From Sphagnum compactum (lineage: Eukaryota > Bryophyta > Sphagnopsida > Sphagnales): a stretch of DNA of 64,000 nt. The notes beneath the pieces were generated by a model, which was given only the letters and a program-made list of their open reading frames with translations, had not been told where the DNA came from and made no database searches. The position numbers and the translations under genes are program-made. The DNA lies in assembly GCA_965153455.1 (NCBI GenBank), contig OZ234493.1:7988213-8052212 (forward strand). Reading direction: 5' to 3'. This document shows positions 45,730 through 56,125 of this stretch, piece after piece; the first letter of the stretch is position 1; each line of letters opens with the position of its first letter.

Positions 45730-48176
45730 TATGGTTTTCCAAGCCGTCGGATCTATCACATCAACGGGTGGGATTGCGCTAGAAAGTAAGGTGGAACGAT
45801 TAGCCAGGAATTGCTGCTGTTCGGCTTTTTCGAAAGTTACTAGCGGGTTCGGTAATAATTTTGGTGAGGTAAAAGTCTCGGGATGTGAAAATTTGTGGAT
45901 AAGCAACCTCGCGTGGGTGCATCTGAGCCACAGAATGGGCATGCGTGGTGGTGGTGTATGGGGGTTGGATGGTTATGTAGAATCCCCAAAAAAGAATTAA
46001 AAATTTAAAAAAATTGCACATCAAATATTGCATTTGTAGTTTATGTATGCTAAATTCTAATATGTACGCCTAATATATTATACATGATTTAATATATATA
46101 TATATATGGACCAAGGCAAGTATGAGTTGCAAGATTTGAAGTGTGGATGGATTATTTAGTAAGTGTGGCTTGCATTTGTTCAAGTAAGCAACTCTGACAA
46201 AATTACTTGTTGAAAATTTTATTCTTATTTTCTATGAGACCAATATAGAATCACAAGTTGGTGAATTCAAAGTGTTTAGTATCTTCAGCGTTTACTTCCA
46301 ACTTTGTTGGCCTTGCCTACTACCAAGGCAAGGATATGTGTTTAGATTCACTATAGAAGAGTATAGTAGCTTAAGGGATTTTGGCCCCTGGGTAATAATA
46401 ATAATAGGTCTATTTTTATAGGAGGATTTTTGAAAGATGATATTTTGGCTTGTGTTGAAACTTGAGATTAGTTATTATAGAGTTATAATCTCTTGAAGGA
46501 TTTTGGTTTCTTTTAGAGGATTTCTTTTTGAAGATTATATTATTGCATGGTGAAATATTTGAGTTTTCATAATTCTTCTTTTGCCTTAAGATACTTTTTA
46601 ATGTAAATGGCAAGGCCACAAGTGTGTGACACACCCCTTGTCGCAATATAAAGCATGTTTCCATGCTTCTTCCAATGCACCAATGCAATCCACATCCTTA
46701 CTCAGAATTTTGGTCAATTGTAGAGTCCACAAAGCAACCTCTCAAATTCTCCATGTATATCAAGAAATGCATTCCCACAAACCCTCAATCCTTCAACACT
46801 GACTATGGCCTTTCATGCACACGTGCCTTCATCTTCTGTCAGACACAAACACTCACATATGCACTTCACCTTTCAATTCATTTTGATCCATCTCCATTCC
46901 ACAGTACTAAACATCCATCCACCCAAAAACTCAAACTTTAAAGTGTCTCTTCACCATCTTCCGCTCTTGATCATCGTCAACATCCCGACTAATAATTTAG
47001 AATTTGAAAAGCAATTCTACAATCGTCGTATATCTGTAAAGAATTTCTGAACCAAAATTTTTTTTGAACTCTTATGTGGAATATTTTTCCTCCCCACATG
47101 TGAATAGACTATGCCATTTTTGACTTCTAAATCTTGGCAGTTTTGTATGTTTACATTATGAACCTTTGCAAAGTAGAGCACCCCCCTCTAGTTTCACACT
47201 GATAATACTGCTTAACAATCTATATTATATTCCCTTAGCAATTACATGAAGCACGGAGGACTTGTCAAATACATACTATTCAGACAATCAAGTCATTGAC
47301 ATAGATGAGAGGAACTAACATGTCATGGTGTCATAATCCTTGTGGGAGGGAGGGCATTCCATTTTGTGAAACAACCTTGAGCAAGGCAGTACTGAAATGC
47401 AAGAGTTAGATCACCCATAGAGTCATCATACGAAAATGATTGGCCCAATTATGAATACAAAATAAAGAGGCATTATGAATTGAAGTATGAATAAACCGAG
47501 CGCTGCTAAAAGAACGGACTCTAGTAATGAGGTCCTTAGATGCAGATCTTGAACTATAGCCAAAATTGACAATGAATTTGCAATTGACAGATTGAATACC
47601 CACAACTCTATAGAATCTGGTGACCTAACAAGTCTGCAATCAAGCAAAATGTTGAATGCAAAGGAGAAGATTGACCAGGAAGGAATTTCGAGTTCACAAA
47701 ATGCTCTTTAACCCTGAACTTCCCATTGAGACAAAAGATCAAGGACTCAATCCAAGGAGCCTTTAGCCATAAGAAAAGAAATTAGAGAAACACATAACAG
47801 TTGCAAGAACTTACTCTAGCATTTTTTGACAGAAGAATTTTTACCAAGTAACTGCAATCTTCTGTTATTCTGCATGTGTTTTAAAACCATCAATGGAAGA
47901 TGCCTCACCAGACAGCATGCAGGTTTACAACCTTGACCACAGAAAAACAGATGATCACCACATACTTTATCCATGCCTTTCCTCTCTCTATTATCCATAA
48001 ATGCAACCAAGGTGGGAAGTAAGCCCTTACCTCCCCAATCAAACTCTCATTCCAGCATACATCTCAGGGATACAGATAAGGATCCCTGTTATGTGCAGAC
48101 ATCAATCCTTGACTAAAGCTGAAAACACAATTCATTCCAGGAGTAACCCATCCAAATAATTCATAGGTTAGACATC
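45730..48176. other. Intergenic DNA between the cpRNP promoter and the HSF 3' end
   Basis: The first 250 bp keep CpG and belong to the cpRNP promoter region. From 46.0 kb to about 47.1 kb the sequence is AT-rich and has no recognised feature apart from a short TA run (46092-46106). The 47.2-48.17 kb part may include the HSF 3' untranslated region. No other gene is seen. Confidence 0.45.
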
Positions 48177-51100
48177 CTATCCAGGTGATACAAGGGAAAC
48201 ACTAGGCTTCTTATCCCAAAAATTTCGGGCTTGAGGAACTTTGGCAGCATCTCTGAAACTTCCTATTGAGGCTCTTGTGTACCCCCATGCCCTGTTTTTG
48301 GTTTCCCAAGGGTGATGGGCCACTGAATCCTGGTTTGCAGCAGGATTCTCAGGTTCTTCAGTCAAATACTGCTCCCAGAAAACATCATTTGCACCAGGAA
48401 CAACAGCTGGACTGTTGATACTGGAGCTCACCTCCTCCACCTCTGTAGAGACACCAGGGCCCCTTCCATTTAAGTCTATGGATTCGATGTTGCTATCCCT
48501 TGAGTCCCTGGTTCCAGATTGAGATGACCCATTCCCTTGCTCCAAATTTTCACCACCTGTAGAAACAGTAGATATCGTTTGAGAAGAGCAACTTGAAAAT
48601 CAGAAGACTGAAACTGTGGTCTGCTGACCAAATGTGACCGGGTGTCTCTTCTTCCCATTGTCCTGCCTCCTATTCAGACATGCACACTTTCTACCCACCA
48701 TAACAGGACGCAATGTGAATACCCATTCTCCTAATGAATTGTAAGCCCATATAATCCCAACTTGGATGGGTGACTTTCCCAGTTACCACCATAGCAGCTA
48801 TCATAGGTCCCATATAACATGATCTAGTAGTAATGTGAACATGCCACTACTTGCAAGGGAGCAAGAAATCCTAGCCATTAGACTAGTGGATTCATGCTTC
48901 TAACAGATCAATTGTAACACCATACCTAGATAGAATACTTAGAATGTCAGTGCATACTGCAAACTTTGCACCTCCCAGAAAAACCCAAGAGCAAACAAAA
49001 ACCTCTGTCTGCATTATAGCAAAGAATATACTATCTTGACCTCTTTTCCAAGAATTCCATAGCCATATAACCAATTACCCAAGCATGTTAAGGGCTGAAT
49101 CTTTTTTTGGAGGAACTTGGTCAATGTGAGACATATAAATGCACCATAAAAGTAAAACTCAAAGCAACAAAGAACTAACATGAAGTGTGCAGAGATAGCA
49201 GATTCAAACATCTAGAATTCAGGCTGTAGCCCAAGCACCAACAACATGCAGGATCTCACGAATTGTCACTAAATACTATGAAGTGGCCTGCAGACTCTGG
49301 AAATATCATATTCTCTCAACACCAAAACATATTGATGGTAGGAAACTAGTGTAAAGATTCTATACCTGCTAATCTTGCAATATCACTTGTTGGTGATTGG
49401 GGAAGCTGGACAATGCCTTCATTGTTCCTCAGGTCTGTCAATGCTGGATCACTTTGCAGATTCTCAGCAAGGCCTGTTGAGAGTTCTGTAAGAGTTACAC
49501 CTGAGTGCCGATTCAATGAGTTTCCCTCAGAACCAGCTGGTGCAGAAGTATAATTTCGTAAGAGTGAATCAAGGTAGCTGTTGTCAATTGTGAGGGACAA
49601 ATCATCTGATGGATTCAAGAGCTGCATAATATGACCGACCACCTCCCTGTTGTTTTGGAGAGTGATGCTCTGATTGTCTGTGGGTGTGGAATGGCCAACA
49701 GAATCTTCAACCTCACCCTCATCTTCCTCTTTTGGAAGCCGTCTTCTTTTTCGGGCAGATGCTGCCATACATTTGTTATTCTCATTCTGTTCCACCAGGT
49801 GGACAAGAAATCCTGGAGTCTGCACTGCTTTAGCCAGGAATGCCATGATTTGCTGCTGTCTCTGCTCTGCTGCCTGCAAGCGCTCTCCCATCACCTGGAC
49901 ATGTTTCACCACAAAAAAATCAGCCTAGCTCATTCCCAACCACAATGTGCAGAGAGACAAACCTCATAAGATTGCTGTAGCCTTATGGGCACAGACTGAG
50001 CAGAGAAGTTTAAGGGAGGACAGGAAATAGCATTGTGGTCATAGAGCTGCCCACGTTGGATAGAGCAAGAGAGATTAAGAAAGGTCCAGAGGTGGGGAAT
50101 ACATGATATAGTGGCAACTCATTCCAAGATACCTTCATAGACTGATTCACATGGGCATCCAAACTTCCTTACAAAATTGTTCACAAAAGCATCACCTTGT
50201 TGTGCATAATAGACCCAACACCCCAGCAAAGCCAAGGGGTATAGGTTCAGCCCAAAAGCTTCTTCAGGCCCTGTGGCCATAGACTCACTTTTGAACAAGG
50301 GAGAGCAAGTGAGCAAGAAAAAAGAACAAAACTGCAGTTCCAAACCACTCTCACCCAAGATGCACAATGCCCAAAGTGAAATAGCTAGCCAAAGGAAAGA
50401 CACTATGAAGGCAATCCAGTTATAGAACCTGAAGCTCATGCTCTGTATTCTGTTGTTCTTGCCGCAGCCGCGCTAACTCAAGCACGAGCAAACTTTTGTC
50501 TCTCTTCAACATCTCAATCTCCTTTTCAAGTCCAAGCCTCCCCACTTCCACACAAGGTCCAAGAGCGCCATCTGCAGCAGCCTGTTGTTGTTGCTGGGAA
50601 TGTGCAGCTGGTTTTCTGCGATGGATTCCTCGCAGGAGCTCCCTCCGACCTCGCAGAAATCCCTCATTGGCAAACTCCCAGCGATCAGGATCCACTTTGC
50701 GAAACCCCTACATAACAACAACATCCCATATTTTCAAATTTTGTCTAGAGAGACATGCTGGAAGAAACTCTATAGTTAGGACTTAAATAAGGGGCTAAAC
50801 CAGTTTGGTCTTTTGCTTGACAGAAGTGCTGCTGCCTTCAACAAATCAAACTCCAGCATATCAGAAAACGATCTACAGAGTCTGAATTGAAAGGGTTCCT
50901 CTTATTCACTTGAGAGGGTCAGCATTCAAAGAAGAACATCTCATCAGGCAGGTGAGCTATCAGATCAAACGTTAAAGTGAGAAGAAAAAAGAGGATTCGT
51001 CACTTGCATATGTGTTCAGTTGGCGGACAAAACTTGAGAAATTGTTGTGCTTGAAGTATTTAGGCAAAAGATCTTGAGAGAATTCTGGGGGGTTCCAGAC

Positions 51101-51292
51101 AACGAAGCTATTGTTGCCTTTGCTCCAGGACACTATGGTTTCAGTGGCAGCATCATCAACCATGTCATAGGTCTTTGTAAGAAACGGCGGAGGTGCATTG
51201 CTCTCCATAGGTTGCGGCCCAGCAGGGGGGGAACCACCTGCTGGAAGCAGCGGGACCTCGGAATTCATCATCACGACTTGAGCAGGAACCAT
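48177..51292 (-). CDS. HSFA1: Heat shock transcription factor, class A1 type
   Basis: Exons on the - strand are 51292-51008, 50707-50429, 49894-49366 and 48556-48177, joining in frame to 490 residues. Class A1 factors are the master activators of the plant heat response: they trimerise, enter the nucleus and bind heat shock elements. Seen: a DNA-binding domain (about 35-129) beginning [13 protein letters not shown], with [20 protein letters not shown] across the conserved intron; a Gln-rich linker; the HR-A/B coiled coil (147-213) with the long class A insertion and [14 protein letters not shown]; a basic nuclear signal RKRRRLPK (237-244); and one AHA activation motif, [10 protein letters not shown] (422-431). 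The first intron must use a GC donor (TAT/GCAAGT), because no GT site keeps the frame. The other introns are GT-AG. No strong C-terminal export signal was noticed. Confidence 0.92.
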
Positions 51293-52030
51293 CTTCTTTC
51301 GGACCTCTTCTTTCCGTCAGGTATGTTTGCACCATTCAGCTGTTATGTTTGTTTCCCGTTTGCGAGCTCCACAGCCAAAAAAAAATTGGCTCCTCTACTT
51401 AAAGATGCCACAAAAAATGACCGCAAAAACACCATATTTCATCATCTAACACCATGTTCCCTCTCCGTCTGCAATAAAAGCTCTTAAACCCCCCAAACCG
51501 TGGAACCAGGAAATCCGGGATCGGACGCAACGGCGGTAGTAATAAGAACAACTTAACAAAAAACAACAACGAGAAATGCCGCCATTTCGGCACAACACAG
51601 GAAAAACACAAACTGCGATACAAACAGGGGTCCGTCCGCAAACCAGGAATAGTTGCAAAACACGGCGAAATTCCGACAAGTAATGGCACAGGTTCAAACT
51701 CCGAACCCTGTACCAAACAAAGTCCACAAAGGAAAGCCGCCGTACAGAGACTTCTGACACAAAACTCTTGTATTGGATTCTCTCTCGCCGTGCAGTGAAC
51801 GCCCTGCTCTCGACAATGCGAAGAGCAAAGACAGCGAGCGCGCGAGCAAGCGGAAGAGCAAGAACCGACGGCCAAGAGAGAAGACCAGGGATTTCAGCGG
51901 GCGTGGATCGGATTGCCGGGTTGGGGAAGAGGAGGACGAGGAACGTTCGCAAGAAGTTTCTTGCTCGTCGGTTGTACGGAATTTGCTTTCGGATTCGCCA
52001 CATGACATCAGCCCCCAGTTTATTTATTTT
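51293..52030 (-). promoter_or_regulatory. HSF leader and core promoter region
   Basis: This CpG-rich stretch lies between the HSF start codon and an A/T-rich TATA-like AAATAAATAAA (- strand, near 52018-52028), placing the likely transcript start at about 51.99 kb and giving a leader of roughly 700 bases. No good acceptor for a leader intron was found. The limits are inferred. Confidence 0.4.
51941..51960. promoter_or_regulatory. Paired heat shock elements near the HSF transcript start
   Basis: GAACGTTC and GAAGTTTC are two GAAnnTTC dyads separated by four bases. Each is a perfect minimal heat shock element core. They are about 650 bp upstream of the HSF start codon, just inside the inferred transcript start, and suggest feedback by heat shock factors. 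The spacing between the dyads (4 instead of 2) departs from an ideal continuous array. Confidence 0.5.
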
Positions 52031-52051
52031 TCAATTTTGTGATGTACCCAA

Positions 52052-52278
52052 AGTGGCGATGATCCATAGGAAGATTTAGCCAGGTTTATAAAATATGAAA
52101 GTAAAATGTTTTTCCAGCCATAATTCGACCAATTTTTAAGAAAAATCGCCAGATATTCCTATACATGGTTCAAGTAGGTAGGTAGCCAAAAATATAGAAG
52201 GATGTTTTTAAACATTTTACTTTCATATTTTAACTTGCGGCCAAATTTGGCTAAATCTTACTATGAATCATGGCCACC
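52052..52278. mobile_element. MITE with about 55-60 bp terminal inverted repeats, upstream of HSF
   Basis: The left end AGTGGCGATGATCCATAGGA, followed by AGATTTAGCCA and ATATGAAAGTAAAATG, is matched by the reverse complement of the right end, GGTGGCCATGATTCATAGTA followed by AGATTTAGCCA and ATATGAAAGTAAAATG. The element is 227 bp with no coding capacity. It lies about 25 bp upstream of the HSF TATA-like sequence. Confidence 0.8.
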
Positions 52279-52329
52279 ATGCTTTGTGGTTTTTTTTGGG
52301 AGGCCAAAGTTTTGCTTTTTTTCAAACTG

Positions 52330-52570
52330 AAAAATATGATTTTAACACATACAAATGATTTTTGTGGGAAAATTTTGACCCTAATTCGCCAGATTTCGAA
52401 ATATTAAAATGAAAATCGCCAGATTTCTAAAACAGGTTCCAACTTCCAGCAGGTAGCCAAAATATAAAAGGACTCTTAAATTTTACTACTTCCCAATATG
52501 TGGTCTATGGCTAAATCATATTTGGGTAAATCTATCTTCGTGTGGATGATCACCAGTTTGGCTACAGCAA
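52330..52570. repeat. Second, related MITE copy
   Basis: The block AAAATATGATTTTAACACAT, TTCGCCAGATTTC, CCAGCAGGTAGCCAAAATAT and GGATGATCACCAGTTTGGCT matches the copies at 21.13 kb and 54.75 kb and the right end of the preceding MITE. It appears to be a longer member of the same family. Confidence 0.65.
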
Positions 52571-52823
52571 AAAATTTGAAAAGGAAAAAAATTAAAAAGG
52601 CCCCTGAAACTTGTAGTTGGTCAACTCAAGTCAAGTATGCAATAATAAATACAATTATAATAGTGTACTAATTTAATTTTTTCTTTCTTAGAATTTTTTG
52701 AGTAAGTTATTTTACTCTTTAAAAAACCCAAAAATTTAAAAATTTAAAAATCTAACATAATTGTAGTTGATGGTCAACTCAAGCTATCCAAGTTCCAAGT
52801 TCCATCACTTTAGCCTAATATCA
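52571..52823. other. AT-rich spacer
   Basis: No feature recognised. GGTCAACTCAAG occurs twice, at about 52619 and 52772. Confidence 0.4.
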
Positions 52824-52825
52824 TA

Positions 52826-53140
52826 GTACCTTTTCAGGTCCGACACAAATTATATTATTTTCACTTTTGTCAAATTTTTCTTTAAAAAATACTGAATGTC
52901 GAAAACCTGGAAAATTTATTCAAGGCGACCAGATTTGAACTCGCGACCAGTTCAACAAAGTAATGAAACCTTTCATCAGTTTAACCAAAAACACAGCAAA
53001 AAAATGATTAAACATTATAAATATTATTGAACTTAATGATTATATGTTGAAATTTTCAAAACCAAAAACTCAAGCACCAAACCAGAATCTTCAAATTATA
53101 TTAATTATTCGACACATTAATGCCGAACTTGAAAAGGTAC
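52826..53140. mobile_element. MITE with TAGTACCTTTTCA ends and a tRNA-like core
   Basis: The ends TAGTACCTTTTCAGGTCCG and, reverse-complemented, TAGTACCTTTTCAAGTTCG are inverted repeats with two mismatches over 19 bases, with TA at both borders. On the - strand at 52923-52988 it contains a tRNA-like order: GGTTAAACTGATGAAAGG (D arm/A box) and, further on, GTCGCGAGTTCAAATCTGG (T arm/B box). Related left ends occur at 5933, 55148 and 55284. Confidence 0.65.
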
Positions 53141-53648
53141 TAAATAAAACATTCATATTATAATCACAATTTAGTTTTGGACAGGTCAGATGAAGTAGTG
53201 CAACCAACAATCTTTCAAATTACCTATCCCTTGTTGAAACCATGTGAAAATCTAGTCAAATTTGGGGATTCTCAGGCCTCTCTCTCTCTCTCTCTCTCTA
53301 AGTCAACCACAGATGAATGTATGCTTGCTTCGTCAATGCTCAATTTTGTTCAAGTTGTGAACCACCATCAGATTCTGGCATTTTTTTTTAATGGATGAAA
53401 TATTGTCACTTGTTGAAAATCTCTAGATTCTTTTTCTTTTTTTATTTTTTTCTTTTTGTAAAGCAAGTGAATTTATGCAATCCTCGTGTTTCAAAAACAA
53501 TTCAGGAAAATTGTAAGATTTTTACCTGGTGTTCAACTGCATAGCCAACGATGTAGAAGAATGCTCAGATTTCTTTTACATTCATAATTTTTATATCTAA
53601 ATTTAGGGATTTATGAACCCTTTTGAGCCAAAGTTAACACAAATGAGA

Positions 53649-53679
<31 letters not shown>

Positions 53680-54749
53680 GAATATTTTGCCCCATATTGC
53701 CTATCTTTTGGGAAATTTTGTCAAATTTTTGGAAAACAAATTTGAGAATTTGTCGACACGGTTCTATTTGGATTTAAGACGTGGTGGTCATTTTTTTTAT
53801 ACTAGCTTTTTAACTTCTTGGCTAAGTTGTATAAACTTGTTGCCATTTAATGCTAAATCTCTTCAGATGCTCGCATGTAATGCAACATTAAAATTTTGAA
53901 AAAACAACATTGATCATTGTTAGCATTTAGTTTTTTTGCAAAATTTCATCACAATGTAATAAATTAAAAAACTTAAAAGAAATAGTAACTTATAATATTC
54001 CTTTTTCTCCTGAAAAAATGACCAAATTTTAAGAAAAAAAATATTTGGAAAACCTTTTGCCAAATTTGAACATTGATTTTAGTTTGAAAGCATTTTTAAA
54101 CTAATTTTGAACCTATTTAGACATGTTCTAAAATCTTGACTCTAGTTATTGCTAAATCCCTTTTGGGATGCTAGCCAATGAGCACAAATATCACTAGTCA
54201 CAACCTTAGCTACATCACAAAATTGTTTTAAAAAATAATCCATTGAATTGTATTCAACAAGTTTTGTGTGATGTTTGCTCACATTGTGTATCACAAAAAC
54301 ATATGTCATATAGTTTAGTTTGGTTCCCATGTAATATCTTTTTGGGTTTTTTAAATTTTGCAAGGGATTTTTCCCAACTAAAAGCAAAAATGATAAACAC
54401 ATATCCAAAATGAAAGCCATCTTTAGGCTAATTATGGGCAAATTAAACCTACATTTACATAAATATTAAAAAGAACAATAATTAGACCATGAAAGAGTGT
54501 TTAAAGAAAATAATGAAACAACAAAGGGAACCAATGCAGCTGCTTTTTGGCATCTCTATCAAATCACAAGGCAAAATTGTGCAATTTTAATCTGATTTTT
54601 TTCTCCCAATTTCATTTAGCAAAAGAGAAGAGACTAAATTATCTGTATGATCTAACCAAATTTCAACCCAAAAAAAAAAAAAAAAAAAAACTTCCAATTC
54701 ATCAAAACAAATGCACTAGGAGGAGCTGCAAAGCTTGAAGTGGACTCTA
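53141..54749. other. AT-rich intergenic DNA with microsatellites; no gene seen
   Basis: It holds a CT dinucleotide run at 53279-53299, an AAT trinucleotide run at about 53649-53678 and an A run at 54669-54690. No frame shows a known domain. Confidence 0.5.
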
Positions 54750-54965
54750 TCATTTTGACTTTTCATGGAAAAGAAATTACCAAAATTCGTCAGATTTCAA
54801 AGAAAAACACATCCAAGTCACCAGATTTGTATATAAGCTCCAGGAGGTAGCCAAGAATATAGAACGACTCTGGTTTTTTCTATTTTCATATCTAGTATGT
54901 AGCCAAATCTGGCTAAATCATCCTATGGATGAGCATCACTCCAGCTACATCACAAAAGTGAAAGA
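54750..54965. repeat. Third copy of the GATCGCCA/GGTAGCC MITE family
   Basis: Landmarks in the same order as at 52.33 kb are: TTCGTCAGATTTCAAAG, TCACCAGATTTGTAT, AGGAGGTAGCCAAGAATATA, GTAGCCAAATCTGGCTAAAT and CCTATGGATGAGCATCAC. The left end is not defined. Confidence 0.65.
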
Positions 54966-55144
54966 AAAACCTTGTTTCAAAATATAGTTTCAAATTTGTT
55001 CACGCCATCATTCATTTACCAAGAGGTCAGATTGATCATTAAGTAATCCTTCAAATATCAAAGTTTGAATTTTTTGAAAACATGTCAATGACATGATGAA
55101 AACCATCGTGATTATGGCAAAATTACAATATGGATCATTTGACC

Positions 55145-55400
55145 ACCCTAGTACCTTGACGGCTTTGGCACTAATTATATTATTTGTAGAATGATAAATG
55201 TTTTTAAATGCTTTTCTCAAAGAAGAAATTCCAATGTTGCAAAAGGAATAGGTTTTTAAAAGAAATTTTCTTAATGTACACCATAGTAACTTGGTAATTG
55301 TGACATTAATTATATTATTTGTAAAAATGTTGAAATATTTTAATATTATTTTCCAAGAAAAAAATTATTAAGTGAATAAAGAATATTTTTAAATGTTCAA
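55145..55400. repeat. Two tandem partial copies of the TAGTACCTT-ended MITE
   Basis: CTAGTACCTTGACGG at 55148 and ATAGTAACTTGGTAAT at 55284 are each followed by (CAC/CAT)TAATTATATTATTTGTA, as in the element at 52.83 kb. They lie about 136 bp apart. Confidence 0.6.
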
Positions 55401-56085
55401 AATAATACATTTTGACGAGGAGTCTTCAAATTTAATTACTTCTTCAATAGACATTTTGTTGAAGGGAAGGTGTTAAATCAGCCAAGGTTTCTAATTGCAA
55501 TTGCAGGGAGTACAAAAGCATTGCATGCTTCTTTTTTTCTAATTGCATATGTGTTTTTTTGGCCCAGATGTTCATTTGTTCATTCATTGAATTATCATTT
55601 GCTCATGATAATTATTAATGCACATTAATTGATATTATGATCAAACTATAATTAAATTATGAAATCCAACCATCAAATAAATTATCAAACTTAATCCTAA
55701 TATAATTACATGAATAATAATCAAGAAGAACATCTCTTCCAAAAATAGAATTCAAGCACTTTTATTGAAACCTTCCTTACAACTTATGCCCACCACTCTT
55801 AAGGAACAAGCATAACAACCCTCCTTTTCTTACCCATTGTGATCTACTAAAGTTTAGGTTCATGAAAACTTTCACCTTGTGTTTTATTATGGATAGAACC
55901 CACCATTTACACACATTCTCAAAACGACATGCCAGATGTGGCTACCCCCCTCATCGTAAGCCACTTGTTTTGAGGATGCCCCTACCCTGGGGCTTTACCC
56001 TACACTTATCAAACTGATCTTGCATTCAAAGTACCTAATGATGTTCAATGGTTTCATTTTTCACCCACAAGAAAAAAGGAAAAAA
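55401..56085. other. AT-rich intergenic DNA; no gene seen
   Basis: No domain or repeat structure recognised in this stretch. Confidence 0.4.
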
Positions 56086-56086
56086 A

Positions 56087-56120
56087 GGGGGGGGGGAGGG
56101 GGGGGGGGGCGGGGGGGGGG
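56087..56120. repeat. G-run tract of 34 bases, G-quadruplex capable
   Basis: The tract is all G except for one A and one C, so runs of eight or more G can stack. It sits six bases outside the left arm of the inverted repeat at 56126. Exact length may suffer from sequencing error. Confidence 0.85.
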
Positions 56121-56125
56121 TACGT

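Noticed and set aside
45725-46000. + strand frame divergent from the cpRNP gene (starts MDMVFQAVG)
   Set aside because: It lies in the cpRNP promoter, has no domain and no leader, and has overlapping frames on the other strand. Most likely chance.
49895-49924. HSF exon 3 starting earlier, at GCTGATTTTTTTGTGG
   Set aside because: It would add about ten residues ([10 protein letters not shown]) that disrupt the heptad pattern. The acceptor at TGTCCAG/GTGATG aligns exactly with the usual HR-A/B length.
51446-52008. Long - strand frames upstream of the HSF start, candidate long upstream ORFs
   Set aside because: Their ATGs at 52003 and 52008 lie upstream of the inferred transcript start (about 51.99 kb), and the peptides show no domain. 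Long frames are expected in GC-rich leaders.
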